From Epiperipatus broadwayi (Eukaryota > Onychophora > Udeonychophora > Euonychophora > Peripatidae), in assembly GCA_028023455.1 (NCBI GenBank), contig JAQFVV010006710.1:62001-126000 (forward strand): a DNA stretch of 64,000 bases, written 5' to 3'. Within the stretch, counting starts at the first letter, position 1; every line of letters begins with the position of its first letter. Shown piece by piece: positions 50,447 through 61,809 of the stretch. A program made the position numbers and the translations under genes. Under the pieces are notes generated by a model that had not been told where the DNA came from, searched no databases, and was given only the letters and a program-made list of their open reading frames with translations.

Positions 50447-53400
50447 ACTCCCCTGCAGATTTCTGCTCCTAATCTTGCACTGAGTATGAAGTGATCAAGA
50501 TTTAACAGGGAAAGAAATGGCTACCAATTTAGCTGATTGTCTGTACTCAAATATACTGGTACTTCCAGCTAAACTGATAGAAAGAGGGAATTGACAGGAC
50601 TCTGCCAATTAAAAAACCCCTTTAGTTGATATCTTACTCAAATGCCCGAATGTTTTAAAACCTATGGTAAGTACACACCTCTGAAAAGTCTATTTACAAA
50701 ATAGCTTTTGTGCGCCACTTCTAGAAAAGAATCAAAAATGAATCCCCCCTCCTAGAAGGATGTGCAATACCATATGTTCAGTGGAGCATAAGAATAAGAT
50801 TTAACATCCCAGTAGAGCTATATCCCATGTGGTTAGCTCAATACTCTACATCTAGGGTCTTCAATGGGTAAGTTAAATGGTTATTACAGGTATGTGATTG
50901 ATAAAGAAAGAGTACATTTTATCAAATAAATAATAATATGAAAACAAAACAAGTTTAATATTATAATTAAATATTTATTTAATCCCAAATACCCACCACT
51001 GTTTCACACTTAAAATGATATAAAAATAAATAAATGTATTATTATCACAACCTGGATATATATTTGATTACTTTTAAATAGATAAATATATAAATACAAT
51101 TTAAATGAATATGAAAATAGGTAAACCCCTAAAGCTATTTATAATACAATGTTTCATAGAGAAATGGAAGTGGTCTGAGCTTTTTACCCTGTAGAAATAA
51201 GTTATACTTTGTGTGATTTGATGTACAGATATTTTCAGATAAGAGATTTTCAGTCATACCTGCATAGACTTTTACTCAGGACTTTAAAACCTTTTTTATT
51301 GATAGCAAATATGGTAATAAAATAAACTATGCATACGTATATATGCACTATGAATAATTTCACTATATCATATTTTTCAACATGTCAATAAGGTTGCATC
51401 AGATCAGATACTATATAGTACTCAACATGAGGTACAGTATCTATTTGCCTTTTATGATAAATTCTTATACATGTATATACGTGTGGCACAATTATACATT
51501 CACTACTATTCTAAGTATAAAGCTATTAGTGGACTTGCTTATGGGAAATTTACAATAAATAAACCCCTTTTTTCACTCATTATAAAGTGCAGCAGTGACA
51601 AAAAATAACTTAAAAGGATATCCGGATAAATACATTTTTAGATACTCAATATTAGGTATCGTATTTACCGAATATTACAAGTGTATGTGCACGTATATAC
51701 ATATGTATAGTTATGTATGACAATTTTCAGGAGTAACAACAAGAAGAAAAACAAATAGCAACAAAGAAAAATCTAATTGCAACCTTTGTTGAAAATATTA
51801 AAATTTGAAATAAAAAATGGATTAAAAGATTTAAGTAGAAGCTTTTTCATTTTGCCTGTAATAACCATAAATTCAATATATATAAATGTGAGAGACACCT
51901 CTCTCTTTTTTTTTTATGATTAATAATAATAATAAAAAATATATATTTCTAATTATCGAAAATATCAGAATGAATTAATTCAATAATAAAACATTTTTAA
52001 AAGAAACTTATATAGGCATCTTCATATTCTCTACTGGGTTTGAGCGGGCTTCAATTCAACTAGCTGTGCAGTGAGCATTTCATCTCATTTGGGCATAGGC
52101 AAGGCAGCTTTTGTTATCATCATGACCGCCTGGAACTGGCATGACACAACTTGGCGATTTGGACAGAGATAGGGTGGGAGGACCAGCTGGTTTTTACTCC
52201 ATGGCCATTTTAGTGGAAGCTCTGGTCGATTTCTCTATATTTTCTCTCTGCTGTAATACAATAATTGTTATTAAATGTTTATTTGCTATCTTGAATGGTT
52301 CATTAAATCCTTAAGAAATCAAGAATTCTTAAAAGAACTGTATAAATGGATTTATTCTTAGAAAATATTTGCAGTAGTCTAGATCATAAATTAATCTCTA
52401 AGTGGCTAGATGATTGAAGAATTCTGGAGCCAAAGTAATGAATGACTTGAATTCCAAAAAAAGAATGAATTCCACAGCACTGATTAAAACTTATCATCAC
52501 CACTCATGCAGAACCAATTCAGGTATCCTCCCTGAGATGTATGAATCAGCCAATCTTTTAATTACCTTATCATTTAGATTATAACATTTATTACGATTTT
52601 TCTGATTAAACTCTACATTTTAGGGTTTGATATGTTTGGTTTCCATCTTGAATACCCAGACCACTTGATTTCAGAATCAATTCAATTTTATTTTATATAC
52701 AAATAAAAAAGGTTACAGTTTAATTTTAGCATTGATTATATCAAACATTTTGCTTTTGAGTCAGATTTTTGTGAAAGCAATTAACATTTTTTGCTTACAG
52801 AATAAAATTACAATTTTTAGAAAAGTAATTGAAAAACATATACAAGTATGTTGGAACAAATGCTTTAATAATTTATTTTACTAATATGTTCCAATATTTG
52901 ATTCATTTGTTTAATAAAGTTTGCTTTTCTTTATTTGAATTTTTTAGAAAAAAGCAAAATACATAAACTGATATATACTGAAAATATACAAAACAATAAA
53001 AATAAAATACAAAAAACACATCAGTTTATCATAAATGTATTTGTGTACAATATTCTAAATTTGTGTGTGTGGATATTCTAATGCTCAGACCCAACTTCCA
53101 TTAATATAGCACACATATATATATATATATTCGTTGTGCTTAATATATACAAATTTTATATTACAGCAGACTTTGTGTAAGGACATTTGATAATGCTTGG
53201 CACAATACCCCCCTCTCCAATGAGACTTTTAAATCAATATGACCATTTAAAGTCTTATGCTTTTATTTATACAGATATTATGAACTATAGATGTGAGATG
53301 ATTTTCTAGAGCATCCTGAGTGCTATGGTATAAATTTTAATGCATGAGCAGTGTATGAGCCCTTTATTTCTTGTTCTGTTTTAATCCAGAAAGCATTATC

Positions 53401-54189
53401 CCCACTGCACTCCAAAATTTCAAAAGGGCCTTCATAAAGGTTAACACTGGAACTTTTCTGGAATGCTTACATGAGGTGTTCTGACCATCACTCTATTCCG
53501 AATCTTAAACAAGTAGTTTTGCATGCTGTGTTTCTTTTTGTTTCTTCTGAGACTCATCTGGTGCATCCGAGCTTGAGCCTTTTTTTATCTAATTTCATGT
53601 CAATTGTTTTGTCTCTGCTCCCTGGGAAATTTGCCTTGAAGAGTTTTGGTACAAGTTTTACAAAATGTAGCTATGTTGGAGGGAATCCTATGGATTTGTG
53701 TATAGATGAGTCTATATAATTTAATATCTGAGGTAGCTATTTTACCCATCTCTTATGGGTTGTTGGTAAGTATGTGCAAAACAGCCTTCCCAACTCCTGC
53801 AGATCTCTTTCACAGGGATTATTTTGGGGGTTATGGATCGACATAAGTACGTGTTTAACTTCCCACTTAGTAACCCATTTGTTCCATTCATCCAATACAA
53901 AAGGGGTCCCATGATCTGTCAGGATCGTTTCTGGTTTGCCAACTGTATTAAAATGTGAGGACTCTTGAACCTTTATAGTTTCACGTGTTGTAGTTCTTGC
54001 TAAAGTGTAGGCTGCCACAAATTTGGAGAAAAGGTCATATACAATCATTAAATATCTTTTTCTACTGAAGGGTGGCAGAGGACCATAAAAATCCATGGCC
54101 ATTATTTCCTTCGAGTTGTTAGGGATGATTGATTTCATTCGAGTTGTGTATGCTCTATTCAGTGGTTTTGCACCAGTTTTACTGTACTG
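50440..54189 (-). repeat. Array unit 4 (hAT-empty, B-type)
   Basis: 3.75 kb. The hAT site is empty: CTACATCTAGGGTCTTCAATGG at about 50847-50868 has one ATCTAGGG. It shares with unit 6 a ~31-bp insertion (GTTTAATATTATAATTAAAT region, about 50951-50982), GTAGAGCTATATCCCATGTGG, and other substitutions, which mark a second subfamily. It ends with integrase copy 4. Confidence 0.92.
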
Positions 54190-54195
54190 GACCAT
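53219..54195 (-). pseudogene. Ty3/gypsy integrase fossil, copy 4 (catalytic triad retained)
   Basis: Open for 152 codons (54195-53737), including MDFYGPLPPFSRKRYL, YDLFSKFVAAYTLARTTT, ILTDHGTPF and NPQNNPCERDLQEL, so both Asp and the Glu of the D,D-34-E triad remain. The Arg codon before ESSH is CAA here. Beyond GWVK the reading frame meets the same two stops as the other copies, so the C-terminal domain is lost. Confidence 0.93.
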
Positions 54196-54607
54196 ACTCC
54201 CCTGCAGATTTCTGCTCCTAATCTTGCACTGAGCATGAAGTGATCAAGATTTAACAGGGAAAGAATTGGATACCAATTTATCCGATTGTCTGTACTCATA
54301 TATACTGGTACTTCCAGCTAAACTGATAGAAAGAGTGAATTGACAGGACTCTACCAATTAAAAAACCTCTTTAGTTGATATCTTACTCAAATGCCCGAAT
54401 GTTTTAAAACCTATGGTAAGTACACACCTCTGAAAAGTTTATTTACAAAATAGCTTTTGTGTGCCACTTCTAAAAAAAAATCAAAAATGAATCCTCCCTT
54501 CCTAGAAGGATGTGCAATACCATATGTTCAGCAGAACATAAGAATAAGATTTAACCCCTTGGTATAGCTATATCCGGTGTGGCTAGCTTAGTACTCTACA
54601 TCTAGGG

Positions 54608-55002
54608 CAGGGGTCTTCAACCCTATGCCTGCAAGCACCATCGCACCAGCAGAACATTTTACATGTGCCCGCCGCTATCCGAACATGATCAAAAATTATT
54701 TATCTGATACAAATAAATTTAATTTTTAAAATTTCTTATAAATTATTGTATTATATTGTAATCAAATTGTAGGTCATACTATACTTTTACAGTGTAAAAA
54801 TATAAACATTAATTATATGTTAAAATTTTATTTTTGAAATAAATATTTTTTTGTACATTATGTGTATTATTAACAATATCCAACATAAATTTACATTGAA
54901 AAAATATGGTGCCCCCCACCTGGTTGAAAAAAAAAATGGTGCCTGCCATCTAGCCGGTATAATAGAATATGCTCTTAGGTGTAAAAAGGTTGGGGACCCC
55001 TG
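54608..55002. mobile_element. Small non-autonomous hAT (unit 5 copy)
   Basis: Termini are CAGGGGTCTTCAACC and GGTTGGGGACCCCTG with perfect ATCTAGGG duplications on both sides. 395 bp, same site as in units 1-3. Confidence 0.97.
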
Positions 55003-56013
55003 ATCTAGGGTATTCAATGGATAAGTTAAATGGTTATTACAGGTACGTGGTTGATAAAGAAAGAGTACATTTTATCAAATAAATAATAATATAAAAACGA
55101 AACAATCCCAAATACCCACCACTGTTTCATACTTAAAATGATATAAAAATAAATAAATGAATTATTATCACAACCCAGATATATATTTGATTGCTTTTAA
55201 ATAGATAATTATATAAATACAATTTAAATGAATACGAAAATAGATAAACCCCTAAAGCTATTTACAAAACAATGTTTCATAAAGAATGGAAGTGGTCTGA
55301 GCTTTTTACCCTTTAGTAATAAGTTATACTTTGTGTGATTTGATGTACAGATATTTTCAGATAAGAGATTTTCAGTCATACAGGCATACACTTTTACTCA
55401 GGACCTTAAAACCTTTTGATTGATAGCAAATATGGTAATAAAAAACAAAACTATGCATACGTATATTTGCACTATTAAATATTACACTAATTTCATATTT
55501 TTCAACATGTCAATAAGGTTGCATCAGATCAGATACTATATAGTACTCAACATGAGGTACAGTATATATTTGTCTTTTACGATAAATTCTTATACATGTA
55601 TATACGTGCGACACAATTATACACTCACTACTATTCTAAATGTAAAGTTATTAGTGGACTTGCTTATGGGAAATTTACAATAAATAGACCCCTTTTTTCA
55701 CTCATCATAAGGTACAGCAGTGACAAAAAATAACTTAAAAGGATATTCGGATAAATATATTTTTAGATACTCAACATGAGGTATCATATTTACTGAATAT
55801 TACAAGTGTATGTGCATGTATATATACATGTGTATTTATGTATAACCATTTTCAAGAGTAACAGCAAGAAGAAAAACAAATAACAACAAAGAAGAATCTA
55901 ATTGCAACCTTTGTTGAAAATATTATAATTTGAAATAGAAAAATGAATTAAAAGATTTAAGTAAAAGCTTTATCATTTTGCCTGTAATAACTGTAAATTC
56001 AATATATATATAT

Positions 56014-57384
56014 TGTAACGTTTATTTATATACGTTACAAATATATTGGCATTGGGTAAAAAAAAAAACTAAAAGATAAAAGTGGATTTAAAATTTTGTT
56101 GAGTAATTTTTTTTTTTAAAAAAAAAAAAACGTACAATGAGGGTTGAATTTTTCTTCTTATTTTTTTTTATGTGATTAGTAATAAAAGTAATTGGAGAGA
56201 ACAAAAGAATTCCAAAAGCAAGTAAAAAAGATAAGCTGAAAGTAGAAATACTCAAATTAATTAAAGATGGCCAAAAACTTGAAGAAAATAAAGACTTTAT
56301 TACATAAAATTTATAAAGACTGGATAAGATTAAAAAGGCATGGTACTAGCATATGCAGAAGTCCTGAAAACTGGATATAAAAAGGAGGGATCCGGTTGAA
56401 GGAACGTCTTGTTCGTTGGTTTCTCTAGTTGGTCTTGGATAACAATAATATATCCAAGATCGCTCTACACTGAAGTAATTCGGCATGTCGGAGTGAACCG
56501 GAGCTTCTAAAAACATCGTGCCTGAAGATGTATACCAGAAAAGCTTTCGTGACCGACTAGGAGAATGGACCACAAGATCAAATAATAACCAAAAGGCCGA
56601 GCTCATTCTACCCAAAAAACTATGCATAGTTATCTACTACTGAATTCCCAAAACTTACCGGTAAGTAATGCTTCATTATCCTGATTGTGACAAAAGTAAC
56701 GTTTGCAAACAATTCTTAAAAATAAGCTTATAATAGGATCCCGATAGAGACTCTTATTTAACCAAGAACTTTGTAATTAATTATTCAGCAGTTATTTTTT
56801 CATTATTAATGTTTCACGTCAGAATTAAGTGTATTCTCTCCAATTTATTTGATAAATAATTTATTTCAAACATTTTTTATCTATTAGAATAAATATATTT
56901 CTAATACTAATTTTCATTTGTGCGTTATTAATAATAGTTATTATTTTTTATTATTAAATCTATTAGTAGTTTAATAAGATTTAAAAATGTAATTTACCTT
57001 TGCCAATATGTTTGAATAAGCCCAGGAATAATAATCTTAAAAAAAAGATAATTCTAGTTTACCGTAAAATTACCGATTCTTAAAATCTAAGACCAATAAT
57101 TTTAAAAATATTTTATTTTTTTTTATTTGCGAGACATGCTGGTGACAGATATCAGCGGTCTTTTTAGAATAAAAAGACCTGGCGCCTATCAAATAAATTA
57201 AAAGCTGATCTCATCAATAGCATAATTCTCAACCATCAATAGGCAAAGTTTGATCAGGAAATATAGCTGTGTTTTTTAGGAAAAGAAATACAACTTTCTT
57301 TTTTCTTTTGATACAGCTTGATCAACTCACGCTCAAATATAAATTTGAGGCGTATAGTGGCCTAGTAATATGAAAAACGTTATA
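56014..57384 (+). repeat. 5' LTR
   Basis: Starts with a small hairpin, TGTAACGT...ACGTTACA (56014-56039). GATATAAAAAGG near 56374 is a good TATA box, with the putative start ~30 bp downstream. A 93-codon minus-strand ORF (56346-56627) is present in both LTRs but has no domain and runs against the direction of transcription. Confidence 0.93.
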
Positions 57385-58127
57385 ATGGCGACCCAACTCG
57401 GGCTTCGATTTAACAACTACAACCTGAGATGAGTTGTAATGATAAAGAACATTACAATGATGACTCAAAGAAACTCACAGCCGGAAAATAAATTATGATT
57501 TTTTTGAAAAAAGAAAAAAATTATAAAAAAAAAACTAACTAATTAAACCCTGATTATTAAAATATGAAAGAAGATATTTTTTTAATATGACTTCCAGATA
57601 GAAAAAATATATATGTATATTTTTTTATATATGTCTAAAAACACGATCGTGGCTGATGTAGACGTAAGTCACAAGTATTTGACCGGGTAGGCGGTTACTG
57701 AAGAGGGGAATAACATAGCCCCGAGTCCTTATCTGCAGTATATGAACATAAGACCGTCTTTAAATGCTCGTCAGACTTTCTAGCAGAGATCCCAATAAAG
57801 GGGAAGGCGGATCAAGTTGGACCAAGTTGCCACGAGCCTGTAAGACTCAGAATGATGAGCAATGCTAGTTTGTGCTTATAACTTGGGCTTCTTATCGTTA
57901 ATATTACACTAAAGCGGATAGGACACAGATGAATGTTGAAATATTTTCCATTCATGCCGTGTTAGACCTAAAAGTGGGCGTTAAAGCCGAACGTCGCTTG
58001 TGAATGAGTCTACACAATATATCAGCACGCTACTACAGAAAAAAAAAAACGAATATGAATTTAAAAACTTAAGAATAAAATTAATGTAAACCCCTATTTT
58101 ATTCTCATCTCCTGGCACTGGTGGTAT
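57385..58127 (+). other. Interior of the LTR element with primer-binding site
   Basis: TGGCGACCCAACTCGGG begins at 57386. The rest is non-coding, with a GC-richer stretch at 57640-58010 (for example GAAGGCGGATCAAGTTGG), perhaps a packaging or dimerisation leader. GGCACTGGTGGTAT lies directly before the 3' LTR as a weak polypurine-like tract. Confidence 0.8.
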
Positions 58128-59500
58128 TGTAACGTTTATTTATATACGTTACAAATATATTGGCATTGGGTAAAAAAAAACAACTAAAAGATAAAAGTGG
58201 ATTTAAAATTTTGTTGAGTAATTTTTTTTAAAAAAAAAAAAAAAACGTACAATGAGGGTTGAATTCTTCTTCTTATTTTTTTTTTATGTGATTAGTAATA
58301 AAAGTAATTGGAGAGAACAAAAGAATTCCAAAAGCAAGTAAAAAAGATAAGCTGAAAGTAGAAATACTCAAATTAATTAAAGATGGCCGAAAACTTGAAG
58401 AAAATAAAGACTTTATTACATAAAATTTATAAAGACTGGATAAGATTAAAAAGGCATGGTACTAGCATGCGCAGAAGTCCTGAAAACTGGATATAAAAAT
58501 GAGGGATCTGGTTGAAGGAATGTCTTGTTCGTTGGTTTCTCTAGTAGGTCTTGGATAACAATAATTTATCCAAGATCGCTCTACACTGAAGTAATTCGGC
58601 ATGTCGGAGTGAAACGGAGCTTCTGAAAACATCATGCCTGAAGATGTATACCAGAAAAGCTTTCGTGACCGACTAGGAGAATGGACCACAAGATCAAATA
58701 ATAACCAAAAGGCCGAGCTCATTCTACCCAAAAAACTATGCATAGTTATCTACTACTGAATTCCCAAAACTTACCGGTAAGTAATGCTTCATTATCCTGA
58801 TTGTGACAAAAGTAACGTTTGCAAACAATTCTTAAAAATAAGCTTATAATAGGATCCCGATAGAGACTCTTATTTAACCAAGAACTTTGTAATTAATTAT
58901 TCAGCAGTTATTTTTTCATTATTAATGTTTCACGTCAGAATTAAGTGTATTCTCTCCAATTTATTTGATAAATAATTTATTTCAAACATTTTTTATCTAT
59001 TAGAATAAATATATTTCTAATACCAATTTTCATTTGTGCGTTATTAATAATAGTTATTATTTTTTATTATTAAATCTATTAGTAGTTTAATAAGATTTAA
59101 AAATGTAATTTACCTTTGCCAATATGTTTGAATAAGCCCAGGAAGAATAATCTTAAAAAAAAGATAATTCTAGTTTACCGTAAAATTACCGATTCTTAAA
59201 ATCTAAGACCAATAATTTTAAAAATATTTTATTTTTTTTTATTTGCGAGACATGCTGGCGACAGATATCAGCGGTCTTTTTAGAATAAAAAGAACTGGCG
59301 CCTATCAAATAAATTAAAAGCTGATCTCATCAATAGCATAATTCTCAACCATCAATAGGCAAAGTTTGATCAGAAAATATAGCTGTGTTTTTTAGGAAAG
59401 GAAATACAACTTTCTTTTTTCTTTTGATACAGCTTGATCAACTCACGCTCAAATATAAATTTGAGGCGTATAGTGGCCTAGTAATACGAAAAACGTTATA
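58128..59500 (+). repeat. 3' LTR
   Basis: Nearly identical to the 5' LTR, including the terminal hairpin and TATA box (58492). It ends AAACGTTATA and returns directly to the TA tract and unit sequence ATGCAAGAGACACC. Confidence 0.93.
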
Positions 59501-60832
59501 ATATATATATATGCAAGAGACACCTTTTTTTATGATTAATAATAATAATAAAAAATATGTATTTCTAATTATTGTAAATATCAGAATGAATTAATTCACT
59601 AATAAAACATTTTTAAAAGAAACTTATGTAGGCGTCTTCATCTTCCGTACTGGGTTTGAGCAGGCTTCAATTCAACTAGCTGTGTGCTGAGGATTTCATC
59701 TCATTCAGGCATAGGCAAGACAACTTTTGTTATCATCATGGCTGGCTGGAACTGGAATGATCACATCTTGGCAATTTGGACAGAGAAAGGGTGGGTAGAC
59801 CAGCTGGTTTTTTACCCCATGGTCATTTTAGTGAAAGCTCTGATAGATTTCTCCATATTTTCTATCTGCTATAATACAATAATTGTTATTAAATGTTCAT
59901 TCACTATCTTGAATTGTTCATTAAATCCTTAAGAAATCAAGAATTCTTAAAAGAACTGTATAAATGGATTTATTCTTAGAAAATATTTGCAGTAGTCTAG
60001 ATCATAAATTAATCTCTAAGTGGCTAGATGATTGAAGAATTCTGGAGCCAAAGTAATGAATGACTTGAATGCCAAAGAAAGAATGAATTCCACAGCATTG
60101 ATTAAAACTTATCAACATCATTCATGCAGAACCAATTCAGGTATCCTCCCTGAGAAGTATGAATCAGCCAATCCTTTTAATTACCTTATCATTTAGATTA
60201 TAACATTTATTACGATTTTTCTGATTAAATTCTACATTTTAGGGTTTGATATGTTTGGTTTCCATCTTGAATACCCAGACCACTTGATTTCAGAATCAAT
60301 TCAATTTTATTTTATATACAAATAAAAAAGGTTACAGTTTAATTTTAGCATTGATTATATCAAACATTTTGCTTTTGAGTCAGATTTTTGCGAAAGCAAT
60401 TAACATTCTTTGCTTACAGAATAAAATTACAATTTTTAGAAAAGTAATTAAAAACATATATACAAGTATGTTGGAACAATTGCTTTAATTATTTATTTTA
60501 CTAATATGTTCCAATATTTGATTCATTTGTTTAATAAAGTTTGCTTTTCTTTATTTGAATTTTTCAGAAAAAAGCAAAATACATAAATTGATATATACTG
60601 AAAATATACAAAACAATAAAAATAAAATACAAAAAACACATCAGTTTATCATATGTGTATTTGTGTACAATATTCTAAGTTTGTGTGTGTGGATATTCTA
60701 ATGCTCAGCCCCAACTTCCATTATAATATAGCACATTTATATATTCGTTGTGCTTAATATATACAAATTTTATATTACAGCAGACTTTGTGTAAGGATTT
60801 TTGATAATGCTTGGCACAATACCCCCCTCTCC

Positions 60833-61809
60833 AATGAGACTTTTACATCGATATGACCATTTAAAGTCTTAAGCTTTTATTTATACAGATATTATTAACT
60901 ATAGATATGAGATGATTTTCTAGAGCATCCCGAGTGCTATGGTATGAATTTTAGTGCATGAGCAGTGTATGTGCCCTTTATTTCTTGTTCTGTTTTAATC
61001 CAGAAAGCATTATCCCCACTGCACTCCACAATTTCAAAAGAGCCTTCATAAAGGTTAACACTGGAACTTTTCTGGAATGCTCACATGAGGCGTTCTGACC
61101 ATCACTCTATTCCCTACCTTAAACCGGTAGTTTTGCATGCTGTGTTTCCTTTTATTTCTTCTGAGACTCATCTGGTGCATCCGAGCTTGAGCCTTTTTTT
61201 ATCTAATTTCTTGTCAATTGTTTTGTCTCTGCTCCCTGGGAAATTTGCCTTGAAGAGTTTTGGTACAAGTTTTCCAAAATGTAGCTATGTTGGAGGGAAT
61301 CCTGTGGATTTGTGTACAGACCAGTCTATATAATTTAGTATCTGAGGTAGCTATTTTACCCATCCCTTATGGTTTGTTGGTAAGTATGTGCAAAACAGCC
61401 TTCCCAACTCCTGCATAACTCTTTCACAGGGATTACTTTGGGGGTTATGGATCGACATACGTACGTTTTTAACTTCCCACTTAGTAACCAATTTGTTCCA
61501 TTCATCCAATACAAAAGGGGTACCATGGTCTGTCAGGATCGTTTCTGGTTTGCCAACTGTATTAAAATGTGAGGACTCTCGAACCTTTATAGTTTCATGT
61601 GTTGTAGTTCTTGCTAAAGTGTAGGCTGCCACAAATTTGGAGAAAAGGTCATATACAATCAGTAAATATCTTTTTCTATTGAAGGGTGGCAGAGGACCAT
61701 AAAAATCTATGGCCATTATTTCCTTTGAGTTGTTACAGATGATTGATTTCATTGGAGTTGTGTATGCTTTATTCAGTGGTTTTGCGCCAGTTTTTCTGTA
61801 CTGGACCAT
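60833..61809 (-). pseudogene. Ty3/gypsy integrase fossil, copy 5
   Basis: Open for 152 codons (61809-61351): YRKTGAKPLNKAY, AIDFYGPLPPFNRKRYLL, YDLFSKFVAAYTLARTTT, TIKVRESSH, ILTDHGTPF and NPQSNPCERVMQELGRL. The Arg codon CGA that has become stop, Gln or Leu in other copies is kept here. The catalytic triad is present. The stop after GWVK and the later one in STGFPPT-LHFGK remain. The G tract and TGTGCC edge lie at about 60819-60832 and 60818. Confidence 0.93.

Larger units (their letters stand above)
56014..59500 (+). mobile_element. Complete non-coding LTR retrotransposon (LARD/TRIM-like), 3.49 kb
   Basis: Two long direct repeats (56014-57384 and 58128-59500) flank a 743-bp interior. Both begin TGTAACG and end CGTTATA. 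TGGCGACCCA begins two bases after the left LTR, a tRNA primer-binding site that fits the 3' end of an Arg-type tRNA ending TGGGTCGCCA. The interior has no open frame of note and no gag or pol motif, so the element must have used proteins in trans. The two LTRs differ at about 20 positions by eye (1-2%), so it is fairly young and younger than the array unit that it splits. Its LTR is in plus orientation, opposite to the integrase remnants. Confidence 0.93.
54190..61803 (-). repeat. Array unit 5 (hAT-filled, LTR element inserted)
   Basis: 7.61 kb because of the 3.49-kb retrotransposon at 56014-59500. It resembles units 1-3 around the hAT but shares AATAAAAAAGGTTAC (about 60322) with unit 4 instead of the AAAAAAAAGATAAC of units 1-3, a mosaic state. 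It ends with integrase copy 5. Confidence 0.92.

Noticed and set aside
56346-58743. 93-codon minus-strand ORF present in both LTRs
   Set aside because: Duplicated only because the LTRs are duplicated; antisense to the LTR promoter; no recognisable domain.
45607-61333. Plus-strand ~82-codon ORFs opposite the integrase C-terminus
   Set aside because: Antisense shadows of the integrase C-terminal and GPY/F region, which has recognisable protein motifs on the minus strand.
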